Shown here: in pieces, positions 13,278 through 19,306 of the stretch
Position numbering within the stretch: the first letter of the stretch is position 1
Layout: each line of letters opens with the position of its first letter
From: a virus
IMG/VR virus record: IMGVR_UViG_3300047494_000027
Coordinates: 1 to 26,162 of that record
Strand: one strand, 5' to 3'
DNA: 26,162 nt
Notes under the pieces: generated by a model
Database searches by the model: none
Told to the model about the DNA's origin: nothing
What the model saw: the letters and a program-made list of their open reading frames with translations, nothing else
Position numbers and translations under genes: made by a program

Positions 13278-13603
13278 TACGCAGCCCTCCTCTTGTGCAG
13301 AACCGCGATCAAGTCCGCGATGATCTGACGGTGATCCGACGTCAGCTCGGCGAACCGTTTCCACAGCTCGTCGCCCGCCCGGCTGCCGCCAATCTCATCG
13401 GAGACGCCCGAAAGGAAATCGGTGGATACCCCCATAGCTCGGGCCATCCGCACAATATTACCGCCGCTCGGCGTCTGGCGGCCGTTCTCGTATTTGGAGA
13501 TCGCCCCCTGCGGAATGCCAGTTCGATCGGACAACTGCTGCTGGGTGAAACCCCGGAGAAGGCGGGCTTCCTCGACCCGGTGGCCGATTGAGTTATTCAG
13601 CAT
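13277..13603 (-). CDS. XRE-family helix-turn-helix regulator (108 aa)
   Basis: Clear Cro/CI domain at about residues 8-62: HRVEEARLLRGFTQQQLSDRTGIPQG, then ISKYENGRQTPS and the closing IVRMARAMGVSTDFLSG. A short helical C-terminal tail (ELWKRFAELTSDHRQIIADLIAVLHK) may dimerise it, as in many small phage repressors. The ATG at 13603 overlaps the upstream gene by 11 bases. Its position in the middle of an operon, not divergent from a partner, is unusual for a lysogeny switch; a timing regulator is equally possible. Confidence 0.85.
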   Translation of the reverse strand: MLNNSIGHRVEEARLLRGFTQQQLSDRTGIPQGAISKYENGRQTPSGGNIVRMARAMGVSTDFLSGVSDEIGGSRAGDELWKRFAELTSDHRQIIADLIAVLHKRRAA

Positions 13604-14045
13604 CGGAGGTTCCTCCATACAGACGGAGAACCCGTGCCGCGCGGTTATCTCCCCGTGTGTGACGCCAGCCCTCGACGGCGGCATGGTGTTCGGTGTTTGT
13701 GCAGCGGTAGGTCACCTCGCAGTCGGAGACACGGTCGATGGTGCTGGGCCAGCCAGCGGCTGCCAAATCATCCCCATCCGCGAAGGCCACGAACCACGTC
13801 TCGCCGGTGGGCCTATGCAGGACATGATCACCGCAACGGGGCAGCTTCAGGCTGGTCTCATTATCCTTCAGATACTGGTAGATCCTTCCCCCGTGATCCT
13901 CCAAGGCATCATGGGCGTCAGACAGCATGAACTGAAGGTCATAGTCGGATGTCCGCCGCATCGCATCGTTGCAAGCAATCCGAGCATCCCAGATCAGGCT
14001 GCGGACCTTATCGACCGGGTCGGAGCCGTCATTCTGCGTAGTCAT
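13593..14045 (-). CDS. Conserved-type phage protein of unknown function (150 aa)
   Basis: Two ATGs lie six bases apart; the one at 14045 has GAGGAG at good spacing, while that at 14051 is too close to it. The N-terminal half is helical (VDKVRSLIWDARIACNDAM, LSDAHDALEDHGGRIYQYL). The second half begins PRCGDHVLHRPTGETWFVAF and continues GDDLAAAGWPSTIDRVSDCEV. This GD-V-H-PTGE-W pattern is familiar from many unnamed phage proteins. Function unknown. It overlaps the upstream gene by 17 bases. Confidence 0.75.
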   Translation of the reverse strand: MTTQNDGSDPVDKVRSLIWDARIACNDAMRRTSDYDLQFMLSDAHDALEDHGGRIYQYLKDNETSLKLPRCGDHVLHRPTGETWFVAFADGDDLAAAGWPSTIDRVSDCEVTYRCTNTEHHAAVEGWRHTRGDNRAARVLRLYGGTSDAE

Positions 14046-14391
14046 CTGCATTCTCCTCAGTCGGCCACGAAATCTCGGTCATCCGTGAAAGCAGATCGAC
14101 CGCACGCTCGAGATCCCGGCAAGCCAACGTCGCCAGAGACGACCGCTGCCGGGAAAGCTCTCCATGCGCCCGCACCAGGTGACAGGCGACGGCGACGACA
14201 ACTTCATGCTCGGTCACCTCATCCAGCAGCGGCCCAACCGTGGAGAGCGCTTGGCACGCTCCTACAGCGGCCGCAGACAGCCCCCTGGAGGTCTGCACGT
14301 AGTCCGGGCTTCCGGACATCCTCTCGAGAAGGACCGCCATCCCGTAGGCCGCCTGAAGGGTATGGCTGGCGAGTTGGAGTTCTCTAGCCAC
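14029..14391 (-). CDS. Hypothetical helical protein (120 aa, GTG start)
   Basis: The upstream gene ends at 14384, and the frame first becomes plausible at a GTG at 14391 (reading VARELQLASHTLQAAYGMAV), 8 bases inside that gene's end. The protein is all-helical with repeated Leu/Ala patterns: SAAAVGACQALSTVGPLLDEV, EVVVAVACHLVRAHGEL, LACRDLERAVDLLSRM. It is a four-helix-bundle candidate of unknown function. The frame upstream of the GTG is Arg/Pro-rich and non-coding in character. Start confidence is moderate. Confidence 0.65.
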   Translation of the reverse strand: MARELQLASHTLQAAYGMAVLLERMSGSPDYVQTSRGLSAAAVGACQALSTVGPLLDEVTEHEVVVAVACHLVRAHGELSRQRSSLATLACRDLERAVDLLSRMTEISWPTEENADDYAE

Positions 14392-14614
14392 GGTAGGCCG
14401 CCATAGCAGCCCGGATGGCCGTAGCGGTTGTAGGTGCATTCGCCTTGGAAGAGTTCGACCGAACCTTCTTCGTCGCATCTCCGTCGGACACCGCGAACGT
14501 GGCGACGCCGTCAGAGTAGACGGTGACCCAAGTCACGTTCTTGAAGATCAAGAGGTTCACCCTGAAGCCTGCGGGCACCTGGGCCAGCGCAGCCTCGATG
14601 GTGTCATCCGTCAT
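14384..14614 (-). CDS. Hypothetical protein (76 aa)
   Basis: ATG at 14614 overlaps the upstream TGA (ATGA). The N-terminal half predicts helix then strands (TIEAALAQVPAGFRVNLLIFK, TWVTVYSDGVATFAV). A Ser/Lys/Ala-rich linker (KKVRSNSSKANAPTTAT) leads to a short Ala-rich helix. No family recognised. Coupled on both sides within the 15251 to 12158 operon. Confidence 0.72.
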   Translation of the reverse strand: MTDDTIEAALAQVPAGFRVNLLIFKNVTWVTVYSDGVATFAVSDGDATKKVRSNSSKANAPTTATAIRAAMAAYRG

Positions 14615-14877
14615 GGCCGGTTTCCCTTGAGCGCAGCCGCCTCTGCGTCGGCGCGCGCTAGATCCCGGAGCGCGTTCATAGCGGCGACGTCACAACCACA
14701 GTCCTGGCATGCCAGACCCGTGACCTCCTGGATGCAGGAGCCGTCCGTAAGCCTCTGAAGATCGCGGATTGAGATGCTGACCATACTGTCGGGAGACCGT
14801 TCGGGTTCCCGCGTGTGGTCCGGCATCATCACCATCAGGTATCCGATTGAAGCCTTGGTCACCGTCGTTTGGTTCAT
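14611..14877 (-). CDS. Hypothetical protein with CxxCxC motif (88 aa)
   Basis: The ATG at 14877 overlaps the TGA of the DUF6527 gene (ATGA); another ATG two codons upstream (14883) is also possible. N-terminus is beta-like (SIGYLMVMMPD), then a polar loop, a helix (VSISIRDLQRLTDG) and C-x-x-C-x-C (ACQDCGC) before a final Ala-rich helix. The cysteines could bind a metal with partners elsewhere. No family recognised. The frame upstream of 14883 is a shadow of the DUF6527 gene. Confidence 0.72.
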   Translation of the reverse strand: MNQTTVTKASIGYLMVMMPDHTREPERSPDSMVSISIRDLQRLTDGSCIQEVTGLACQDCGCDVAAMNALRDLARADAEAAALKGNRP

Positions 14878-15251
14878 AGCCATTGGATTTGTCCTTTCGT
14901 GACGTAGTAGTGCGACCCGCACGCCCACGATTGATTGCCGATGCACGGCCGCAGCGTCGTGCCCTCCAGCGTCCAGCCGTTCGGTGACTGCGGCTTCAGC
15001 GGCGTCACCACCTCCCCGCCGCAGCCGCACGCGCACAGGTGGACCGCGACGCCGAAGTCAGCCGACACGTAGAGGATGCCCGGATGCATGATCTCCGGGA
15101 CGTGGCGGACGTCCTGCCTTTCGAGCGACTGGACCTGATCGCAGTCCGGACACTCGCGGGCTTCGATCTCGTCGGCGACATAACCGCCGTGGCCGCACGC
15201 CGTGCAGGACACCCAAGGGCGTTCGTCGCCGTCGTCTTCGTCGAATGCCAT
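14874..15251 (-). CDS. DUF6527 protein with extra N-terminal zinc ribbon (125 aa)
   Basis: Residues about 11-40 carry C-x2-C (SCTACGHGG) and C-x2-C (ECPDCDQ), a rubredoxin-like zinc ribbon. The C-terminal part matches DUF6527 as I know it: HLCACGCGGEVVTPL, NGWTLEG, a RPCIGNQSWACGSHYYV block and a final IQW. In bacteria, DUF6527 genes are often found near ubiquitin-like or E1/E2-like modules; none is visible here, so a stand-alone metal-binding role is all that can be claimed. The ATG at 15251 follows AGGAA at about 9 bases; the longer frame would begin before the promoter and is rejected. First gene of a ten-gene operon. Confidence 0.75.
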   Translation of the reverse strand: MAFDEDDGDERPWVSCTACGHGGYVADEIEARECPDCDQVQSLERQDVRHVPEIMHPGILYVSADFGVAVHLCACGCGGEVVTPLKPQSPNGWTLEGTTLRPCIGNQSWACGSHYYVTKGQIQWL

Positions 15252-15284
15252 CTCGCGGGTTTCCTGTAACATCGGGCAACCAAC

Positions 15285-15320
15285 ATCATGCCACCGGCGG
15301 CCGTCTAACCTCAGGAAGTC
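15285..15320 (-). promoter_or_regulatory. GACTTCCT-type promoter, copy D
   Basis: Octamer GACTTCCT (15320-15313), 22 bases, CATGAT (15290-15285). It heads the longest operon in the window (15251 to 12158, ten genes). Its hexamer departs most from YACNAT among the eight. Confidence 0.6.
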
Positions 15321-15356
15321 GACGATCCGGCCGGGAGCGCGTCGGCCGCCGGACAC

Positions 15357-15390
15357 GAAAAAGCCGCCCAAGGATTGCTCCTGGGCGGCT
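15357..15390 (-). terminator. Intrinsic terminator, minus strand
   Basis: A stem of 15390-15379 with 15374-15362 (AGCCGCCCAGGA against TCCTTGGGCGGCT, one bulge), a GCAA loop and a following T-run. It lies 27 bases after the stop at 15417 and just upstream of promoter D, cleanly separating two units. Confidence 0.8.
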
Positions 15391-15416
15391 GCGGATCGGC
15401 GGGCGTCTGCGAAAGG

Positions 15417-15626
15417 TCAGGCGGCGCGGTGCCGGGCAACGAATGCCCGCATCTCCCACTTGTTGCGCGCGGCATGCCTCTCAGCCAGCTTCTCGAGGAG
15501 TTCATCGGAGAGGATATGGAGACCTCCGAGATCGTTGATAGCGTCCGCCAGGAACTCCCTGCCTGTCTCACTGTCGATGCCGTATAAGGATTTGATCGTT
15601 AGGATGTTGTCGCTCCGGCTGGACAT
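15417..15626 (-). CDS. Small helical protein (69 aa)
   Basis: Strong ribosome site (AAGGAG) 7 bases before the ATG. The sequence (ILTIKSLYGIDSETGREFLADAIND, then LSDELLEKLAERHAARNKWEMRAFV) suggests three helices, with a basic C-terminus (ARHRAA). No family recognised. It ends before a strong terminator and is separated from the upstream gene by a GC hairpin, so it may be its own unit or the last gene after 15990. Confidence 0.75.
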   Translation of the reverse strand: MSSRSDNILTIKSLYGIDSETGREFLADAINDLGGLHILSDELLEKLAERHAARNKWEMRAFVARHRAA

Positions 15627-15682
15627 GGTGTTCTCCTTCTCCTTGGTGATGACGCCCGACGTCCGGGCCTCCTGAATCCCTG

Positions 15683-15709
15683 AGGCCCGCCGGTGAACCG
15701 AGCGGGCCT
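15683..15709 (-). terminator. GC-rich hairpin between 15733 and 15626 genes
   Basis: AGGCCCGC (15683-15690) pairs perfectly with GCGGGCCT (15702-15709) around an 11-base loop; no T-run. Its loop is nearly the same as that of the hairpin at 16178-16204, pointing to a common origin. Confidence 0.5.
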
Positions 15710-15732
15710 GATTCGGGGATGGCGCCGGATCG

Positions 15733-15990
15733 TCAGGCGGCGACGTGCTCCGCGACTTCCTCGTCCTCGTCGGTCTCGACCAGCTTTTCGTGGATGGCGA
15801 TATGAAAGCTGATCAGCTCGTAGCCGGTGTTCTCGGTCCACGCGTCGCGGATCGCCGCCTGAAAATCATCGGCGTTGTGATCGGTCCAGCCGCCCATGTC
15901 GTGAGCGTCATGGGCCCATGCGACAAGGACCGCGCGTGGATCCCTGGACTCCACGTAGCGCGGATCGTGTCGTGTGGTGAGGTTTGCCAT
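15733..15990 (-). CDS. Hypothetical protein (85 aa)
   Basis: ATG at 15990 has AGGGAG 9 bases upstream; the longer frame to 16092 would translate the promoter repeat. Sequence: a polar N-terminus with RHDPRYVESRDPRAVLVAWAHDAHDMGGW, a helix (ADDFQAAIRDAWTEN), a strand-helix (YELISFHIAIHEKLV) and a very acidic end (ETDEDEEVAEH). Acidic small proteins in phages sometimes mimic DNA or bind host proteins, but there is no specific evidence. It follows composite element copy 2. Confidence 0.75.
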   Translation of the reverse strand: MANLTTRHDPRYVESRDPRAVLVAWAHDAHDMGGWTDHNADDFQAAIRDAWTENTGYELISFHIAIHEKLVETDEDEEVAEHVAA

Positions 15991-16058
15991 GGTCTGGATC
16001 TCCCTGATCGATGCCCGCGATTGCTGCGGCATACCCCTCAGGTAGTTTTCGGCAATTT

Positions 16059-16098
16059 CATCAGCAAGCCTAAACGTGGACAAAACAGGCATTTATTT
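16059..16098 (-). promoter_or_regulatory. Composite element copy 2, minus strand
   Basis: On the minus strand: AAATAAAT (16098-16091), 8 bases, TGTCCAC, 4 bases, AGGCTTGCTGAT. Parts and spacing match copies 1 and 3. It lies 69 bases upstream of the ATG at 15990. Confidence 0.6.
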
Positions 16099-16149
16099 AA
16101 TGTTGGCAAGTATTCGGCGGGGATTTACCACCGTTCGGTGATATTCCAG

Positions 16150-16204
16150 CCGGGCAGCGGACGCCCGGACATGGAAAGGGCCGCTCGGTTCTCACCGGCG
16201 GCCC
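16150..16204 (-). terminator. Tandem hairpins after the 16228 gene
   Basis: GGGCCGC (16178-16184) pairs with GCGGCCC (16198-16204), and on the minus strand a short TTT follows. A second stem, CCGGGC (16150-16155) with GCCCGG (16163-16168), comes next. Together they probably end the transcript of the gene that stops at 16228. Confidence 0.6.
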
Positions 16205-16227
16205 TGATGGGTGGATGGCTGATGAGG

Positions 16228-16551
16228 TTAGGCGGTCTGCAATGCACACAGTGCGGCGAGCGCAGTGCGCAGCTTGGCATTCTCATCCTTGGATGCCTGT
16301 AGCTGACCTCGAAAGTAATCGAGGCGGCAATCCTTGGCTGTCTCAAGGATGACGCCACCAGCTTTAATTGTGCCGAGAGCTTCCGAGTAAACCGGAAATC
16401 TGATGATTTCGACTCCGTCGTGGCATGCCTCTGAAGCCTCCTCGTAGACGACCGCCAAAACTTTGTCGCCATCTTGCTCTAGCAGCACTCCCTCTTCCTC
16501 AAGACGGTTACAGTTGATGTTGGGCAGGGTGTAGAAGTTGATTTTGGTCAT
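16228..16551 (-). CDS. Hypothetical protein with C-terminal coiled coil (107 aa)
   Basis: Begins MTKINFYTLPNINCNRLEEEG, a beta-rich start that continues VLLEQDGDKVLAVVYEEAS and IIRFPVYSEALGTIKAGGVIL. The last 30 residues (YFRGQLQASKDENAKLRTALAALCAL) form a short coiled coil. No family recognised. The ribosome site before this ATG is weak, but the longer frame (to 16662) translates the promoter repeat and is rejected. It is a single gene between composite element copy 3 and tandem hairpins. Confidence 0.72.
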   Translation of the reverse strand: MTKINFYTLPNINCNRLEEEGVLLEQDGDKVLAVVYEEASEACHDGVEIIRFPVYSEALGTIKAGGVILETAKDCRLDYFRGQLQASKDENAKLRTALAALCALQTA

Positions 16552-16626
16552 GGTGAGATATCCGTCGTTTCGAAGTCTGCCGGGAAACTCCTCGCCTCCC
16601 ATGATAAGGATGTCTGAAAATGTATT

Positions 16627-16668
16627 CAAATCCGCAAGCCTAAACGTTGACAGGAGGAACATTTATTT
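16627..16668 (-). promoter_or_regulatory. Composite element copy 3, minus strand
   Basis: On the minus strand: AAATAAAT (16668-16661), 8 bases, TGTCAAC, 4 bases, AGGCTTGCGGATTTG. TATCAT lies 25 bases after TTGCGG, as it does 26 bases after the same hexamer in copy 1. It is 76 bases upstream of the ATG at 16551. Confidence 0.6.
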
Positions 16669-16676
16669 CGGGGCCG

Positions 16677-16916
16677 TTATTCCTTCGGCTTCATGCCCCA
16701 AAATGCCGGGTTGTTGTATTTGGATGGCGGCAGATCCCGCTTCAGCGGCAGCGCACCCGGCGCCGCATCCTTGCCATAGATGCGCTCCCGGATCGACGCC
16801 CACTTCGCTGCGATCTCGGCCAGCACCTCCGGGGACGGCGGCCGCACAACGAGAGTCACCATGCCCTTTCTCGGACGACGCTTCCGGACGGCAGGCGGGA
16901 TGGGCAGGTCGGCCAT
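16677..16916 (-). CDS. Small basic protein (79 aa)
   Basis: ATG at 16916 has AAGGA 10 bases upstream. The N-terminus is strongly basic and proline-rich (IPPAVRKRRPRKGMV), followed by a strand (TLVVRPP), a helix (PEVLAEIAAKWASIRERIYG) and a conserved-looking end (PSKYNNPAFWGMKPKE). A DNA- or RNA-binding role is possible from the charge alone. No family recognised. It is the second gene of the two-gene unit headed by promoter copy E; a longer overlapping frame is a shadow. Confidence 0.72.
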   Translation of the reverse strand: MADLPIPPAVRKRRPRKGMVTLVVRPPSPEVLAEIAAKWASIRERIYGKDAAPGALPLKRDLPPSKYNNPAFWGMKPKE

Positions 16917-16972
16917 GTGCGCGGGATCCTTCTGTGTTGGCGGCGGTCTGTAGCGCTCTGCCGGGTCGGCGG

Positions 16973-17449
16973 CTACAGATCGCAGTCGTCGTCGTCCCAT
17001 GTCGCCGGATCACCCCAGCGGCGCATGTGGGTCACCCGTGAGTAAGCGCGCATCGCCAGCGCACTGCCTTTGTCCTCATAGAGATCGACATCCTCGGTAC
17101 GCTCGATATCTGCGAGGGCCTGCTCGGCGATCTTCAGGCGCACTTTCCAGACCGCTGCGGCCGTCATCCGGGCAATTGCTTCGGGAGACGCCGGAACCGT
17201 CTCGGACCGGATATAGGCACCGCCAGAAAACCCGTAGAGGTCCGCTGTGGTCAGGGTCACGAACGGCTCGACGGCGGGGATGTCTGCTTTGGCGACTTGC
17301 TGGTCGAGGTATTCCTCCCACGCGCGATCCCAAGCATGGATAGGCCGCATCAGCTGAAGCTCTGGGTCGGCAGCCCGCAGTTGCAGAGCGCGGTCTGCAA
17401 GAAACGTAGTCGGCGCCGGGGCGGCTTTGAGAGTGGCGGTGTCTGACAT
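16973..17449 (-). CDS. Hypothetical protein (158 aa)
   Basis: ATG at 17449 has CGGAG 8 bases upstream and lies 28 bases after the -10 hexamer of promoter E. Predicted mainly helical: TTFLADRALQLRAADPELQLM, HAWDRAWEEYLDQQVAKA and SPEAIARMTAAAVWKVRLKIAEQAL, then an acidic C-terminus (TWDDDDCDL). The LTTADLYGFSGGAYI segment suggests a short beta part. No family recognised. Confidence 0.75.
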   Translation of the reverse strand: MSDTATLKAAPAPTTFLADRALQLRAADPELQLMRPIHAWDRAWEEYLDQQVAKADIPAVEPFVTLTTADLYGFSGGAYIRSETVPASPEAIARMTAAAVWKVRLKIAEQALADIERTEDVDLYEDKGSALAMRAYSRVTHMRRWGDPATWDDDDCDL

Positions 17450-17477
17450 TGCGGATCTCCGAGATCGGTAGACGCCT

Positions 17478-17514
17478 ATCGTAATCCCGGCGCCCCGCCG
17501 AACCTCAGGAAGCC
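17478..17514 (-). promoter_or_regulatory. GACTTCCT-type promoter, copy E
   Basis: Octamer variant GGCTTCCT (17514-17507), 23 bases, TACGAT (17483-17478) then AGGC. It overlaps the last codons of the upstream gene (stop at 17505) and heads the 17449 to 16677 unit. Confidence 0.65.
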
Positions 17515-17684
17515 GCCGGTGAAGTCGTGGACGGCGGCTCGTGGTCGATCTCGTCGTCATCGATGTCGCAGACGCCTCCGCACTTCCAGCAATCCATCTC
17601 GCCGTAGTTGTCGCAGACGCACAGGTCACCGCCGCAGTGGCAGTCGACCGTGCCGGTGCCCTGACATGCGGCGCACCACATCAT
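17505..17684 (-). CDS. Cysteine-rich zinc-ribbon protein, DnaJ-like CxxCxGxG motif (59 aa)
   Basis: Nine cysteines in the first 39 residues: C4-x2-C7-QGTG, C15-x-C17, C22-x-C24 and C32-x2-C35-GG-x-C39. CAACQGTG is the repeat type of the DnaJ central zinc domain, which binds unfolded protein; many tiny phage proteins carry one or two such repeats with no J domain, as here. The C-terminus is acidic then Ser/Thr/Pro-rich. Two ATGs are possible (17684 and 17681); both overlap the upstream TGA. Last gene of the operon headed by promoter F. Confidence 0.72.
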   Translation of the reverse strand: MMWCAACQGTGTVDCHCGGDLCVCDNYGEMDCWKCGGVCDIDDDEIDHEPPSTTSPAAS

Positions 17685-17923
17685 GGGATCCTCGCGTTGG
17701 CGGCCGCCTGCTGGAAGAGCCACCTGCACTGTTCGGCGTCGACATCCGGGTCGCAGCCGTCTTCGACGAGTTTGGCGCGGAGTTCGTCCGAAGGCATCGA
17801 GGTGATCCAGTCGACCAAGGCATGCCGGAGGTTGTCGAGGTCGGCTGCTGCCGTTGCGGCGGACCGGATCATGAAGCCGACCGGCGCGTCGCCTCCAATG
17901 TCTTTCGCGGTCTCACGCTGCAT
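17681..17923 (-). CDS. Hypothetical helical protein (80 aa)
   Basis: ATG at 17923 has a perfect GGAGGA 7 bases upstream and overlaps the previous gene by 11 bases; an ATG at 17938 has a poorer site. It contains VGFMIRSAATAAADLDNLRHALVDWI, then a segment with acidic and cysteine residues (EDGCDPDVDAEQCRWLFQQAA). Mostly helical. No family recognised. Confidence 0.72.
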   Translation of the reverse strand: MQRETAKDIGGDAPVGFMIRSAATAAADLDNLRHALVDWITSMPSDELRAKLVEDGCDPDVDAEQCRWLFQQAAANARIP

Positions 17924-18140
17924 CAGAGCTTCCTCCATCACCGTTCGCCTCGCACAACAGGAATGCCTCCCGCGTAAACGCCCCGTAACGCTCATCCCAG
18001 GCCACCCATTCGGATATCCAGCCGTATTTGCCCCCGGCGTCACGGAGCCACTCGGGCTGTCCGAAAGCTAAGAACGGTTCTCCGCCGCCAGGCTTGGGGC
18101 GCACGAGCACGACGGCAACCGGGTTAATGTGAACTGTCAC
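17913..18140 (-). CDS. Hypothetical protein (75 aa, GTG start)
   Basis: The GTG at 18140 overlaps the TGA of the upstream gene (GTGA), the same logic as the ATGA junctions; no ATG fits. It is beta-rich with a conserved-looking core (VAVVLVRPKPGGGEPFLAFGQ, then PEWLRDAGGKYGWISEWVAWD), followed by TREAFLLCEANGDGG. No family recognised. Start confidence is moderate because it rests on the overlap. Confidence 0.68.
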   Translation of the reverse strand: MTVHINPVAVVLVRPKPGGGEPFLAFGQPEWLRDAGGKYGWISEWVAWDERYGAFTREAFLLCEANGDGGSSDAA

Positions 18141-18460
18141 GTGCGAGGGTCTCTGCGACCGGCGGCGTCGGCGATGGAAAGAGTCATGCGACCCATGCGG
18201 ATCCAGTGATCCCACGTGTCAGCCTCCCAAGTGCATCCGCTGGCTTCGCACAGGAAACGGGATACACGGGGGACCCGGCGATCGCGCATCGGCGTCTCAC
18301 CCACCAGGCGATCGTAGATAGCCTGCTGACGCTCGATCCTGCCCGCTTGCCATCTGCGGTCCTCTTCGTCCCGGGCGGCCTCGATAGCTTCGCCGTCATC
18401 GTCATCGCAGAGATCAAAGGCGTGTTCGGCATGCTTATCGCGCAGGATAACTGTGGGCAT
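18137..18460 (-). CDS. Hypothetical protein (107 aa), first gene of operon
   Basis: ATG at 18460 has GGGAG 6 bases upstream and lies 29 bases after the -10 hexamer of promoter F. N-terminus has a short strand and an acidic patch (FDLCDDDDGEAIEAARDEED). A basic helical middle (RRWQAGRIERQQAIYDRLVG) leads to RVSRFLCEASGCTWEADTW and a helix. Two cysteines five apart could form part of a metal site. No family recognised. Confidence 0.75.
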   Translation of the reverse strand: MPTVILRDKHAEHAFDLCDDDDGEAIEAARDEEDRRWQAGRIERQQAIYDRLVGETPMRDRRVPRVSRFLCEASGCTWEADTWDHWIRMGRMTLSIADAAGRRDPRT

Positions 18461-18489
18461 TGTCGGCTCCCGGGTATCGGTTGCTGCCT

Positions 18490-18525
18490 ATGATACCGGG
18501 GCATGCCGCCAGAACTCAGGAAGTC
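18490..18525 (-). promoter_or_regulatory. GACTTCCT-type promoter, copy F
   Basis: Octamer GACTTCCT (18525-18518), 22 bases, TATCAT (18495-18490) then AGGC. It heads the 18460 to 17505 operon. Confidence 0.65.
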
Positions 18526-18579
18526 GGCTGTGAAAGTGTGGACAAAGCCCGCTCGATTCCGGTGGCGGTCAGCAAATGT

Positions 18580-18593
18580 CAACATTAATGTTG
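18580..18593. promoter_or_regulatory. 14-bp AT-rich perfect palindrome CAACATTAATGTTG
   Basis: Perfect dyad with no spacer, 5 bases after the stop of the gene ending at 18598 and about 55 bases upstream of the octamer of promoter F. It stands out from GC-rich surroundings. It could be a regulator operator; without a T-run it is not a convincing intrinsic terminator. Confidence 0.4.
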
Positions 18594-18597
18594 GTGG

Positions 18598-18927
18598 CTA
18601 ACCTTGCGGGTTTGGCGGCCGGGCCTCTCGCCGGGCGGCATCTCCGATGGATTGCCGCGCATTCAGCATGCGGCCGTCACCGCTCTCATAGACGGCCATT
18701 GCCTGACAACAGGCGGCGCACCAGCGGTAGGTCACCATGCCGTCAGGGCCTGCCTCGGTCAGCATGCGCGCCCAACCGCCTGGTGCCTGCGTGTCGGCGC
18801 ACAACTGGCAGTCGAAGGATTTCCGGTTCTTGCCGATGACGTTCCGAAGGACACGCTCACCGTCTCCGTAGTCGCCCTCGAACAGGTTGCACTCCAAAAC
18901 AGTGTCGGCGTCGAATGGGGGCTGCAT
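18598..18927 (-). CDS. Putative zinc-ribbon protein (109 aa)
   Basis: ATG at 18927 has GAGGA 5 bases upstream; the longer frame would read the upstream gene. The N-terminus is acidic (PPFDADTVLECNLFEGDYGDGE). Then come a basic stretch (RNVIGKNRKSF) and cysteines in two pairs: DCQLC and, 30 residues later, WCAACC. That spacing suits one zinc ribbon. No family recognised. It is the last of eight coupled genes from promoter G. Confidence 0.72.
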   Translation of the reverse strand: MQPPFDADTVLECNLFEGDYGDGERVLRNVIGKNRKSFDCQLCADTQAPGGWARMLTEAGPDGMVTYRWCAACCQAMAVYESGDGRMLNARQSIGDAARREARPPNPQG

Positions 18928-18947
18928 GGTGTCCTCGATCGTAATGG

Positions 18948-19163
18948 TTAGAAAGCCAGCTTCGGTTTGGCAGCCGTACCGCGCAGGCACATTGGCGGAC
19001 CCTTCGCCCGGCGGGCATCGCGGAGAGCTACCAGGTGCGCCTGCCACTCGGGTGTGCCGATTACTGCGAGGTGCGCTGGCGACCCCGCGGCAACCCGTGA
19101 GCCGTCCAGCAGCGTGACGGTGAACGTCGGCGTGGGATGGGGATCCGAGATCATGGATACCAT
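18948..19163 (-). CDS. Hypothetical protein (71 aa)
   Basis: Three close ATGs are possible; the one at 19163 has GGAGGA at 6 bases and is preferred. The protein begins with a short polar stretch and TFTVTLLDGSRVAAGSPAHLAVIG, a beta hairpin plus turn, then an Arg-rich helix (EWQAHLVALRDARRAKG) and a basic end. No family recognised. It overlaps the upstream 51-residue gene by 13 bases. Confidence 0.7.
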   Translation of the reverse strand: MVSMISDPHPTPTFTVTLLDGSRVAAGSPAHLAVIGTPEWQAHLVALRDARRAKGPPMCLRGTAAKPKLAF

Positions 19164-19306
19164 CCGCATTCCTCCGTCGACCCTTCCCGCATGCACCGGG
19201 TGCAGATTGCAGGCATCACGGGCCGCGTCATGCGCAGGTTCACGCGCCACCGGTGTCCGAACAGGCGGCAGATCAGAACTCTGATGGCGTGCGAGACGGC
19301 CGTCAT
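19151..19306 (-). CDS. Small Cys/Arg-rich protein (51 aa)
   Basis: A gene too short for most gene finders. The ATG at 19306 overlaps the TGA of the upstream gene (ATGA) and the frame stays open for 51 codons in the right place to fill the gap. The product (MTAVSHAIRVLICRLFGHRWRV, then PAICTRCMREGSTEECG) has C-R-L-F-G-H and C-x2-C patterns typical of tiny phage zinc proteins of unknown role. The rest is basic. Confidence 0.6.
   Translation of the reverse strand: MTAVSHAIRVLICRLFGHRWRVNLRMTRPVMPAICTRCMREGSTEECGWYP

Noticed and set aside
16563-17045. Overlapping plus- and minus-strand frames around 16.6-17.0 kb
   Set aside because: Only the 79-residue minus frame at 16677-16916 has a ribosome site and fits the operon.
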